Below, one piece after another: positions 19,554-30,874 of a DNA stretch of 64,000 nucleotides. The translations under genes were made by a program, and so were the position numbers. The notes under the pieces were generated by a model that did no database searches, was not told where the DNA came from, and saw nothing but the letters and a program-made list of their open reading frames with translations. Every line of letters starts with the position of its first letter. Position 1 is the stretch's first letter. The stretch is from Petrosia ficiformis. Taxonomy: Eukaryota; Porifera; Demospongiae; Haplosclerida; Petrosiidae. The DNA lies in NCBI GenBank assembly GCA_947044365.1, contig OX345642.1:2727598-2791597 (forward strand), written 5' to 3'.

Positions 19554-22500
19554 TTAGAAGAATGTATGCAATATCTGTGTGAAAATGCCAGGTTGTGGTG
19601 GTTCTATATATTGTTGATTAAATACCTCGTTTTATTCGCAATTCAGTGTTCATAGTTGCAACTTGTGATCTGAGATTCTGTTGCTCAGTTTCCATTGACC
19701 TAATTTTCTTCAATGCAGTTTCATTTTTCTTCTTGTAGCGTGCTGATTGCTTATCAAGTTCTGTTCTCAGGTTTTCAGTTTCACCTACTAATCCAGTTAC
19801 TCTATGGTTAGCTTGTTCTAGAGCAGCTGTTATTTTCTCCTGCTCCTGAGTCTTTTTGTTTAACTCATCTCTCATTTGATTCTTTGTATCTGTCACTTGA
19901 TTTTCCAGAGCATTCATCTTAAATGTAAAAAAACAATGACAAATTAAGTCTCACAAAATTTACATACCTTCACAGTTTGGTTATCAATGTGTAATTGAAG
20001 ATAAGCCCTCTCTCTCTGAAAAGTGAATTGAAATAATGAATGAATAAGCTTTCATTAAATAACAATTGACAAATTGAAGTAATCCTCTATAATTTGAAGA
20101 TGCAATGACACACCTGTGCTTCTTCATACAATAATCTCTGTTGTTTTATTGCTTCATCTTGGAATTTCATATTAGCATCGTAACCTTTAATTTTTTCTAG
20201 TGTTGCTTGGTGTTGATTTCGCTCAGCCTCAAGTTCCTATATGTGTGACACAACAATTATATAGCACTGCATATATATATAATATTGGATATTTTGTACC
20301 TCTATAAAAAACTGATAAACATTTTTCTTTGCTGGACCTACGGCAGTCTCATAGTACTGTTGCTCAACTGTTTCTATAGCATTACCAATGTCTTCAATCT
20401 TTGTTTCCGGTGATAAGTTTGCAAAGATAGGGGTCAAATGCTCTCTCATAAGAGAGCTTGCCAAAGACTGACATTTTTTCTCCGAGGCAATTTTGTTTTG
20501 TTCCAAGTATCTCCAAAGGAGGCCACCCGTGCATTCACCATCATCAGAGTGTGTTGATAATGTTGCCTATACATGTAATAATTATAGAAAATGTAAACTT
20601 TGGGCCTGTGTGGACATATTGAGCTATTGACGTGACAAAACATACAAATACATAACAGTGCTAGCCCTGAAGGTTATAACTATACAACTCTGAAAAACAA
20701 AAAACAGCACGAATACACAGTTCTGTTTCTACTGGGAGCCAACTTCCTGAAAAGGTATGGTGATGTCAGACAGAGCAAGTTGGTGATAAAGAGTGTTCCT
20801 TTGCTATTTTGTAAACATTTGTCATGTATCCATTAAAGAAACAACTGTCGTTAATATTCCGGAAACAAGTACATCTTCCAGTTCGAAGTACATGAAAACT
20901 GTACCTATCATGGAGCAACACAGACTATTTGTGGCTTGCTCAATACCTTCACTGTTTGGTCACTTGAAAAATTATATTCCACAGAGGTACAACTTGTTGA
21001 CAGAAAGTTTGAGGATGTAAAGGATCAGCAATTGCTGATGGTCAATTTCACAGTTTACACAATGAAATATTGAATGATAAATTATAATTTCAGTTTACAC
21101 AATAGTACATTTTTGTGGGTGTACCAGATATCTCCCTGTCTGGAGGTAGTTATGGTCTTATACCACCCTTGAGATAGTAGTCTCAGGCTATGCCCTTGAC
21201 TATTATCTGGAGGGCAGTATATCTTACTCAACAGTGTTAAATTTCACAGTTTTACACAATGAATTAATTTCACAGTTTACACAATAGTACATTTTTGTGG
21301 GTGTACCAGATATCTCCCTGTCTGGAGGTAGTTATGGGTGTATACCACCCTTGAGAACTCAGACTATGCCCTCGACTATTATCTGGAGGGCAGTATATGC
21401 CCATAACCTACCTCCAGACAGGGAGATATCCATTACTTAACCAACAAAATATTAATGTGTTCTAGTGGATATGAGATTGCGTTCAATTAACAATTATCTC
21501 GAAGTAAGAAGGTCTACTATATTACATTGCATGTGCAGACAAATAAATAGAGGGAGACGGGTAAGTCATCTTAGGCCCTGCCATCCCATCAATTGGTCTT
21601 AGACCCTTCCTCCTCAATTCCACATAATATTATGGTAAGTAATTCACAATACTACATTTTTGAACACAATACTGACTCATGCACAACCTCTCTTCTTAAC
21701 ATCATACCAGTAAAAGTGAACTTACAAAACAATAATTATACCTCTGTAAGAGACATGTAAAAAACATCATCAAAACTCCTCTTCATCAATATTAGCTTCC
21801 TCGGAGGCATGCGCTGGCATATTAACCACATGTCATAATATACATTTTTTCTTCATGAATGGTAGATTAATTTGTAAAAAATATAATTATAATACAGAGT
21901 AATTTTGCCTCTATAATATTATAATTATATAAATTACTATTACCAGTATATCTTGTTTTAGGTGTAATTTTTTCTTTATCTACCAGTTCAATTTTAAATC
22001 AAAAGCAGCGGCAGAGGGGGCGGAGCACTACTCTTTTTTGCACACCCCCACCCCTTCGATCCACTATTGATCAATATAACACACTTGCCTGGATTTAAGC
22101 GATTTAATGTACACACAATGAAGATTTAATAATGATTGAGGTTATGTAATGCATGAGCCAAAGGCAAGTGCATTACATCATCCAATTGCAAGTGTGCACA
22201 TTAAACCATGTAAAGCGTTAATGTGTTATTATTGCCCATCATGTGAACTTCACAGTACCAGGCTACCACAACGTTCCTGGAATTAGATCTACTCAAGTAA
22301 TAAGTAATTTATATTATTACCACAACGTTCCTGGAATTAGATCTACTCAAGTAATAAGTAATTTATATTATTGCCCCATTTATGTGTGCAATAAGTTATT
22401 TAAAGTACATGTACTAGTATTAATTTTATTGATGTGATCAACAACACTTCTGCACAGTATATTTTATTCTTACCATTAGCACTGTAAGATGTTCACTAAA

Positions 22501-24283
22501 TGCACCATCAGTATCTAGCCGTGTTAGCTGTTGAAAACATTCAACAGCCTTTTCTGTTTCCTGTGAGTGATGCCTCTTCAAGTCACCTTCCTCCATTGGA
22601 AAAGAAAAACTTGACATTTTCAATTTGTACAGCTCTATAGCTTTAGCTGTAGCTATTTGGTATGTATTCTTCAGAGCTTGATCCCATGCTGAACTAACAT
22701 CAGGTATTCCCGCAGGAGAATTTAGATCATCAACATACATCCGTAACATCCCTGCTAGTTCTGTAGGTAGAGGAATAGCATTATAATTATATAGAAAACA
22801 TACCAATAACAAAACTTGCACTAGTTGTTGTTGATACATCATAATAATTGTATACTTACGGATTCCATTCACAAAACTGCCTGGAGCATAACCTCGTTTT
22901 GGTTCACATTTTTCAAGAATTCTTGCTCGAACATATTCAACTTGGTGCAAAAAGTCTAGGCTAATTTCATCTTTATATCTTGGGTCTTCAATATTTTTCA
23001 TGACGTCAGGACTAGTAGAAGGTGGTGGGATAGTTTCTGCATTAAAATTTTTAAAGAATTTCAGAAGACAATTAGTAGCTTTATACTGAATACTATCTGT
23101 GTCGTTCTCCCAATCATCATCATCACTTTTGCCTGATATCTATAATTATAGAAATAAAATTAATACTAAAAAACACTATTCTGTTGAGTATAGTACTGTA
23201 AAATGTAAAACTACAAAACTTACCTTTTCTAATAGATAATCTCGAAAATGACAGGGTTGATCATCACAATTGGTAGGTTCTAGAAGGACATCTCTTAGCA
23301 ACCAAAAAAAACTAGGAGCTATCTGCTTTACTTCCTTTCCACTCAAACTTCGATCACCATTACTTCTTATTGATTTAGCCAAATTAGCAATAAAGCTGAT
23401 AGATGCAGTATAGCAAGTTAAGAAAAATTAATGTATATAGCAAGAACTTAAAGACAAAAGTGTATTATTTGCATTTTGTGTGAGGATACATCATTTTATT
23501 GAGGTCTTCTCGTTTTGGAACCCCTCGAGAATTGTAAATGAGGAGAGAGCTAAGGAGAACACTGAGTGTGAACACTTGTGTGTTGCCTCTCTCCAATGAA
23601 TTATAAGCATCAATGCCCTCTGTATCCAGGAGAATAATGGTGATATTACGGCCATCCTTTAGTTGATACTGTATTGGAGTATCCCACATCCAAATACCCA
23701 TAGTTTCTGGATCAATTTTATGACCAAGCTTAAAACAAGGTGGACTGTCTCGATCAGATGAAATTAGTCGACTCAAAATATACGACTTCCCAGTACGACA
23801 TGGACCGACAATAGCTATAACACAAAGTGGATCAGTAATACTTTGAAGAACAGCAATGGCATCTTCGTTTATAACAAGACTGTTGCGAGTAACATCCTTC
23901 TTTTTCTTGAAGTGGTTTGTTTGTTTATCCCACTCACAATCATTTGGAAGACATAGAGGAATAGCTCTTCCACTGACAGCTTTTATAACCTTTTGATTAT
24001 TTGCTTTCCAATTGACTGTATGTGTGATATCTAGCTGGAGTCGGTCGTTTGTGAGTCTCCCTACCGGTCGTTGGTCGTCTGTGAGTCTCCCGGATGGCTT
24101 TCTATGTGAGAAAAAAATAGGTAATTTGAAAACTGCATTTCTGCTGTCAATTTTTAAAAATACGTATGATAATAATAATGATAATCTATTATTGCCTAAC
24201 ATTGGAAAATTCTTTCGCTCTACAGTTTTAGGAGGTAGCTCGGTAGTTTTGTCCGACTGAACAAACGAGTTTCCACTTGCCAT
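19554..24283 (-). CDS. G2: guanylate-binding protein-like large GTPase (inverted copy)
   Basis: Same gene as G1 in opposite orientation. Exons in order: 24283-about 24190, about 24095-23490, 23395-23224, 23139-22860, 22760-22474, 20566-20300, 20236-20114, 20015-19968, 19917-19626, 19603-19554. All junctions are GT-AG in the same phases as G1; exon 4 is one codon shorter. GTPase motifs are intact: GPCRTGKS, ETMGIWMW, LLDTEGID, LLRD. In this copy the reading frame also stays open through the short first intron, so the exon 1/2 boundary is not certain. The C terminus reads PPQPGIFTQILHTFF: no cysteine, therefore no CaaX signal, unlike G1. No frameshift seen, so probably functional. Confidence 0.9.
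21127..21430. repeat. Foldback satellite copies in G2 intron
   Basis: One partial unit (21127 to about 21215) and one near-complete palindromic unit (21309-21430) of the GATATCTCCCTGTCTGGAGG family, separated by the TTTACACAAT-rich linker seen in G1, G3 and G4. Confidence 0.7.
22264..22371. repeat. 54-bp tandem duplication
   Basis: Two consecutive copies of a 54-bp unit starting ACCACAACGTTCCTGG, within intron 5 of G2. G1 and G3 have a single copy at the equivalent place (about 5660-5710 and 42775-42830). Confidence 0.8.
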
Positions 24284-24345
24284 CTCTGTAATGCGATAAT
24301 TTTTGAGAATGCGGCTGAATATATATGCGGCAAAGCAATCACGTG
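24284..24345 (-). promoter_or_regulatory. Putative core promoter of G2
   Basis: On the minus strand, CACGTG (24340-24345) is followed by an ATATATA tract (about 24319-24326), upstream of the ATG at 24283. Same arrangement as at G1 and G3. Confidence 0.5.
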
Positions 24346-24382
24346 AGAAGCAATGATTAGGAACCGTCAAAACCAGTCGACT

Positions 24383-24591
24383 AGTCTCGATCTCATCCCC
24401 AGACCGCCACCCCCTATGGGCGAAAGACCGTACCAGGCGGTCTCTTCAAATTCTTGGTCCAAACGTCTTTTCCACTCAAAAAAGATGTTCATTATCTTTT
24501 TAAGTGGAAAAGACGTTTGACGTTTGGACCAAGAAGCAGCTGTTCCAGACCGTCTTTCGCCCATAGGGCGTGGCGGTCTGGGTACGAGACT
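24383..24591. mobile_element. Foldback MITE upstream of G2
   Basis: Inverted copy of the element at 3293-3512, 209 bp, with AGTCTC…GAGACT ends. It stands about 40 bp beyond the G2 E-box. The left arm has accumulated changes (CATCCCCAGACCGCCACCC). Confidence 0.8.
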
Positions 24592-24807
24592 ACCTTCACG
24601 TCACAGCATGGCGCCAGACTATATAATATTTTTAAAGCCGAGGTTTCTTATTAGTCAAACGAAAAGCAAACTTAGCTATTATATAGGATAAATAATAATT
24701 AGTTGGAGACATAATAAAAGTAAATTTTGTATGTCAACTTATTAATTTTAGTTGGTCTGACATAATTACATAGTCTGCAACTGGCACATGAGAGATGGCT
24801 TCTATCT

Positions 24808-25875
24808 TTAATCCTTGGAAGTGTGCAAAAATGTTTCCGATTTTCATGATGGGTCTGGTAGCTTTTATTTGTTTTTTTGATGAATTAATGATTTCTTGAG
24901 ATTATTACCGCACTGAGTCAGGGCCTAAGAGAGAGTCAGCTGCCCATCATGAATCCACCCCTCAGTGAACATTTATGCCTAAACTAAATATTGGAAGCTG
25001 TTATACAGAATTCACCAATACCTGAAATAATAATCAAATTAGCTGCCAAAATTTAGTATTGAAATTATGATGTAAATTACAAGTTTTTATGGTCCGCAGG
25101 GCCATCTCTATGATTACTTTCCATGGGGTTGAATCTATAATTATAATAATTGTTTGTGTCACCATAGATAATAGATATGTACATTGATACATGAGATACG
25201 TAGATAGAAAGTGAATAGATAAATCTTGTTGGAAAAATTAATATTAAAAGGTGGAGCTGCTTTTATGAGTAGTTATTACTGTTTGGCATAATTTGTGCTT
25301 AAGTACTTATTATTTCATTTGGAGTTTACTGGTACCTCAGTCAAGATCAATCAGAGCTTAACTTTATACCATTATTGAATTCTATGTACATGCGTAATAA
25401 TTATGTACTCTACCAACACCTCTGAGGTGTATTTGTTTTTGATAGAATAATAATCAAATTCATTGAGCATATGAACACAAGTAATACTTAAATTAAATAC
25501 AGAACAATGATAATTAATAATAACAATTAATAATAGTTAATAATTATAACCAAAAAGAGCAATTATTATGTTGCAAGTAATTTATAATAATATTAAAGTT
25601 ATTAATACTACTTAACTGTAAAGAATATTATAATTACATTAAAAGTATAATCTCATACACATTATTTAAAACTTTATAACAGTCACATTTCTATGACTAA
25701 TAGTTATGATTTTTTTGAATACAATTATTATTGTATATAATAATCATTTAAATATTCAATTAACTCATTATTTATAATGTAAGTAGTACTATTATACACG
25801 TCATGATGTACATGTAATATACATGTACATCAAATTATTCATTACCTTTACAACTTAGAAATAATTATTAATTAT
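24808..25875. other. AT-rich non-coding 3' region of PR-II
   Basis: Second copy of the 9051-10150 sequence, starting exactly where the inverted G2 block ends. Only short AT microsatellites are seen; no gene recognised. Confidence 0.6.
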
Positions 25876-27145
25876 TTAATGAAGCCTATTCCAGTTTGGG
25901 TCCCCCCAGTCTAGATGTCCATGAGGAGGAGGGAGACGACCATGTGGATGAGGATGGTGGTGTGGGGGTGGGCCCATAGGTCCAGGAGGATGAGGAATAG
26001 GATGACCTCGTGGAAGAGGTCCAGATGGTGCAGGTGGAGGTGGGTGTGGTATGCGATAATCAAAGTCCACATTCCCATGCATAGGAACTGGTCCACGTGG
26101 TCCAAGAGAGGGAGGACCCCTAGATTACCATGATGAGGTGGAGCCATACGCATTGGTGATGGACCCATTCCCATCATTGGTGGGTGAGATGGAGGGGGAG
26201 TAGTAGGTGGAGTCAAATTTGGGGATCGGGCAGGAGACATGGAGGAAAGGCTAGTAGAAGGTGGGCCATCCGGAGTGGTAGGATGAAAACCTGACATAGG
26301 ATAAAAAGGAAGTACGTGATCTCTTGGAGGAGGAGGATGGGGATGAGAGTGTGGTGGAGGAGGACCGTGCATATGTGTAGGTGGAGTGGGTCCATATCCA
26401 TCCCAAAATGGTCCTCCTGGACTAGGTGGAGGGGGGTGGTGTCGATGCATTGGTCCAGGTAAGTAATCTGCATGCATGATCCTACCATTTCCATGATTAA
26501 GTGAACACGATTGTCTCTCGGGTGGGAAATTAGGAGGGTTTGGGTATGGGTCACTCCCATATTGATGATACTGACTTGTCCTCTCATTATTTCAGGTTCA
26601 TATGAACCAGAAAAATGAAGTCTATGAAACTCATGATCTTCTCTGGGCCTCCGCATGGGAGCTTCCTGTGAGAAAGAACTGGGCATATTGAAATGTTCCT
26701 GTTGGGAAAGAAGATCACCAAAATCAGAGAAAGAGGAGGATATTGATGGATGACGTTGATGAACTCTATGAGATCCAGGAGCTTGATTGAAAGGCATGAA
26801 TTCATCTGGAAGACTAAGACTGCATAGGAGGTACTCCGTGAGACATTGAGTGGAAAGAGGCACTAGACTGTGTGTGTGATGAAAGAGCATAAAGTACATG
26901 TTAGTAAAGGTTTGATGGATTTCTAATAAGAGGCATTTTTAATTGAAAATTACCCTCCATGTTACATTCAGAAACAATCAATAAGTCATAATTTGCAAAC
27001 AGTTGCTATTTACCCATTTGTATAGGAAGCTAACTATTTACGTGGAGTAATAGTTGTATAGCTGGTTTCCTATTCAAAATGGCCTCAAATGACCCTTTCT
27101 CGTCACATAAAGTACATGTACATGTATGTAGCACTCATGTCAAGT

Positions 27146-27228
27146 ATTGCCTACAGTGGATACAGTGGATTGCCTACAGTGGATACAGTATTGCCTACAG
27201 TGAATTGCCTACAGTGGATACAGCATTG
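27146..27228. repeat. Short minisatellite (CTACAGTGGATACAG)
   Basis: Contracted counterpart of the 11393-12135 array at the same intron position in PR-II, about five short units. Confidence 0.8.
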
Positions 27229-27340
27229 CCTATGGTGGTCTCAGACTCTCAAGGTATACATGAAGGTATTGTCATGGTTATAGCAGGTTATATCAGGATG
27301 TGTATTCTGCGGTTCGTACAGGTATTATACTATTTCGATA

Positions 27341-27578
27341 CAATGAAAGCAAAAAATAACTTGTATTTTTATCTTTTAGGAGAAATAGTCGTAACTTGGA
27401 AGCCCTTTTGGAAATTTTCGTACTCCTAGTCATGATGACTTACCAGGACGATCATCTGTAAGTTTTCTTATGATTCCTCACACTTTTACAAGGAGTTGGG
27501 GGAAGGATTAATGTATACACATGTACACATCTACTGTCTATGATTTTCATTGTTGCCTAAACCAATTCTCAGTACTTT
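27341..27578 (+). other. Micro-inversion containing PR exon f
   Basis: Relative to PR-I (about 12295-12525) and PR-III, this segment is reverse-complemented inside PR-II, with about 55 bp lost at one breakpoint. It contains exon f with its splice sites (TTTTAG|GAGAAATAG … CGATCATCT|GTAAG) at 27380-27457, now antisense to the other PR-II exons. Confidence 0.8.
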
Positions 27579-27783
27579 GCTTTGTAATCTCTAAATTGTA
27601 ATCATTACATTCAAACAGAGGATAGTGATCGATTTTAATCACAATTTTCTCAATACTTTAAGTCTACTATTAATTTCGTCTACTGATTTTTAAACACTTG
27701 GATTTAGCATGCATTAATTTTAGCAATTTTCAGAGCCACACCTAAACAGCCTAATATGCCTAATGAAATGATCATGAAATAAT

Positions 27784-28131
27784 TGGGGCTCGCCTGAGCG
27801 AGCCCCACACTTATCAGTTAGCTGGAAAGTTTGCATTATATGTATCTATGTTTGCATACGTATTCCGTAAAAATCTTTTTTATTAGTAAATACGTTCAAT
27901 CATTTTGAAAGCCACATGTTTGATCGATGGATTGTAAAGGATAAGAAGAGAAAGGGACAGAGCTAAACGAGCTGCAGAAACATTCAGTTGAAGAATGTTG
28001 TAGGCCAGAAAAAGCTTCCAAACATGTTCCGCACTTATTAATATCAAGGTGAGTGTGGAACTTTTATTTATAAAAATTAAGCACCTCCTCAGGCTCGCCC
28101 CACAATCATTAGCATTTGCTAGCATTCTCTA
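27784..28131. mobile_element. Unclassified insertion with terminal hairpin in PR-II intron
   Basis: About 348 bp absent from the same place in PR-I (near 12725) and PR-III (near 53998). One end is a hairpin, GGGGCTCGCCTGAGCGAGCC(CC). The other end reads …TTCTCTAG with an internal CTCGCCCC. No long terminal inverted repeats or clear target duplication. No convincing coding sequence. Confidence 0.5.
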
Positions 28132-28822
28132 GTTTTAGTGATTATTCGTTAGTACTATGCACCTACTATATTTCTTATAACATACCATACTACATGTACA
28201 TGTACATGTGTGTATATATATAATTACAACAATATTTCAATATTCTTTATAATTATAAAGAAGTAACCAAATTTCTTAATTGTAATATACTCACCCTGAA
28301 GTATTTTCAGAATCGCTATCACTTGACATAGGAGGATAAAATGTTCCAAGACCCTTAGTTATGATATACCCTCTATTACCATCCTCTCTATCCTCCTCAA
28401 TATGGTATCTTCCTCTATCTCCTACTGTCAAATTCACTCCATGTGGATGCATGGCAATGCCAGAATCAATGGACCCCATAGAGGAATTTGGGGATTATGT
28501 GGATGCACATTGTCTGTTTCACTAGTCACAACTTGACTGTGCTCTTCATTTCCTTTATCACTGTCAATAAAAGAGTCCTCTTTTCTTCTTCCTCCATTTC
28601 CATTCTCTTTTCTATCTTGTCGCCAATATTGTTCATAATAATCAGGATTTTGGTGATATCCATCAAGATATTTGAAAACATGTTCAAATTCTGCTTGTGT
28701 TGCTGAAGTAAACGAATCATTCCTCTTTTTTGGAAATACATTATTTTGATTTTCCTTGTCTATGAAACAATAGAACATAACAAACAATAATAATAACAAC
28801 ATCAACTCCATAAAAATAATAA

Positions 28823-29144
28823 GAAACAAGAATAATAAAAAACATTTCCAATAAAATGAAAGAAGATGTAGGGATGTCAAAACCCAAAAAGCATGCGAAC
28901 AAGGTTGGGAGGTTAACGTAGGACCTAAAATTAAACAAACCACTTCCATATAACCCTATATAAGTACTTACACTGCTATAAAGCAAAATACAAAGAGCTG
29001 TACTTATGTAGGGTTATATGGAAGTGGTTTGTTTAATTTTAGGTCCTACGTTAACCTCCCAACCTTGTTCGCATGCTTTTTGGGTTTTGACATCCCTACA
29101 TCTTCTTTCATTTTATTGGAAATGTTTTTTATTATTCTTGTTTC
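28823..29144. repeat. 136-bp perfect inverted repeat (foldback element)
   Basis: Arms 28823-28958 and 29009-29144 are perfect reverse complements by eye, separated by 50 bp. The outer end is GAAACAAGAATAATAAAAAA. A related but diverged palindrome lies at about 57928-58160 (shared words CCACTTCCATATA and CCCAACCTTGTT), so this is likely a transposable foldback family with a very young copy here. Confidence 0.85.
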
Positions 29145-30011
29145 CATTGTTTTTTTTTTCAGAATGGTCTGAATATTTTTTGTAGGTTGCAGAAATACTG
29201 GTGTAAGTTATATATCATATGAAAGCATTCAATCATAAATGCATTGAAGTTTGTTCATCAATGAAGGTATACATCAATTACTTGAGAATTGATTATCATT
29301 CTTTTTCACTTACAGATGTCTATTTTCTATTTTACTTACAGAACTGTCTGCAGTCCTACAAGAAGTAGAGTCAGTCACTGTGTCAACAATTCACTATTCC
29401 AATGCTTATCATAGTATATAATTATATTATACAATGGCTTTAATATTAATAAGTTTTATTAAAAGAATGTATTTCCTCACAAATTTTATTATGATTCCAG
29501 CACTTCAATGTTCAACATAACCTGCACAGAGCGACATAATAGCTTAAAACAAGAGTGCGCATGCGCAATAAAAAAACCATGTGATAAACATGGCGTCCAA
29601 TTTGAGATCATGTCCCTGTAGTCCTCGAAACTCTCTTCTTTCATAGTACTTGAAGATGTCACCTCACTACTTTCAGACCAGAATTTTACTATGAATGCGA
29701 TTGGAATGGTGCTAGAATTATAGTTATAATTCAACAAACAAAAAAATGATTTGTCTGGAAAATAATATTATGAATAATATGAAGATTTTACCAGTTTTGC
29801 TACTTGCCAGTTCTCTATGTTAACGACGATCTTTGGCCGTCTTGAAGGTTTTGGTAGTCATAAAAACACTAGATATGAAAACGTATGTGTGTATTACAAC
29901 TTGTTTTCGTATATTACCAGAGATTTCAGCTCATCACTTGCAATTGAAATGTATGGCGGCCATTTTTTTTCTGTGCCATCCCTACATAGAGAGTACTACC
30001 GTACTCTCTGA
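29145..30011. other. Remainder of PR-II intron insertion with promoter-like motifs
   Basis: Together with 28823-29144 this forms about 1.2 kb absent from PR-I. It contains the palindrome TGCGCATGCGCA (29556-29567), identical to the NRF1 consensus, and AACATGGCGTCC near 29587, a YY1-like start-site context followed by a 16-codon ORF (MASNLRSCPCSPRNSLL). A second ATGGCGGCCAT motif is near 29953. It may be a promoter fragment moved with a transposon. No complete gene found. Confidence 0.35.
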
Positions 30012-30874
30012 TACGATCATGTGACACAATATCATGTGATAAGTGATCATGTACCAATGATTAAGATCAATTCTTATCACTAACACACAGTACATAATGA
30101 TTGGAGCATATATGGCATTTACCTGTTATGTGATGGTGTTGATTATTCTGTTCCCATTCATCTCTTTGTCCCTCTCTCCTCCCATCTCCATCCCAAGAAG
30201 ACTGATGGTCTTTAGGAATACGTTTTTTAGCTATAACGATGAGTATTACCTGTCTTTTCTGATCTAGTAAGAGCCATCACATGAGTGAGATCACGAGAGT
30301 TAGTAATCTCTGATTGAAGCAAGTTTTGGGACAACTGAACCAGTTTTCTCACACAGCTCTCAAAATAGCTGTAGCAAAATAGAAAATAACCAAAGTATGT
30401 GTTGTGAATCTACAACCTTTTTGGTTTTACAAATCTCCTAATCTTGGGCCATAGTGTTCTGCTATTTCAGTATGAGGTCGAGATAATCAGTTAATCAAAA
30501 TTTGGACACACCTTTTAATGAGATGAATCGACCTCATTAATTCTGCTGTACTGATAGTTAGGTGATACAAAGAAGCTGGTGAGTTAATGTGTACAGACTA
30601 TCTGTCCTATGTTTGGGTATTTGTATGAGACCTTGAGTGATTATCTTAAACACAGCTTTGTACATTGCTTCATAGTATCATATTCTGTACCACTATAGTA
30701 CTTGACAGGTGTTTCATATTCAGCGTTGTGGGATGTATCTGGCTAATAATAGGACTTCCAGAATAATAAAAATTATATCAAAATAATTATCAAAGTAATA
30801 ATGAATTAGTAACCCAAGTCCTAATGAATGTGACTTGTGATTAAGTAATAATTTTATTGCAGGTACATGATATT

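Larger units (their letters stand above)
20567..22473 (-). other. Long intron 5 of G2
   Basis: Counterpart of the G1 and G3 long introns. It holds foldback satellite copies (21127-21430), a 54-bp tandem duplication (22264-22371), the conserved open stretch at 20793-21020 (antisense to the gene: SSSSKYMKTVPIMEQHRL…), and the roughly 310-bp segment around 21690-22010 that is missing from G1. No additional GBP exon found. Confidence 0.6.
25876..30321 (-). pseudogene. PR-II: Pro/His-rich protein gene, decayed and rearranged copy
   Basis: Exon remains: g 25876-26877, e 28295-28759, part of d 30123-30321 (the rest at 37801-38096). Exon f lies at 27380-27457 but on the plus strand, because a stretch of about 240 bp is inverted; it also lacks one base. 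Exon g shares the 14-bp frameshift deletion with PR-I and has a further deletion near 26117. Exon e shares the PR-I frameshift. Introns carry two extra insertions (about 27784-28131 and 28823-30011). Exon d is split by the pogo-type element. This copy cannot make the full PR protein. Confidence 0.8.

Noticed and set aside
27784..28131. Helitron assignment for the hairpin-ended insertion
   Set aside because: The hairpin and a CTAG end are at opposite ends of the insertion, not arranged as in a Helitron 3' terminus.
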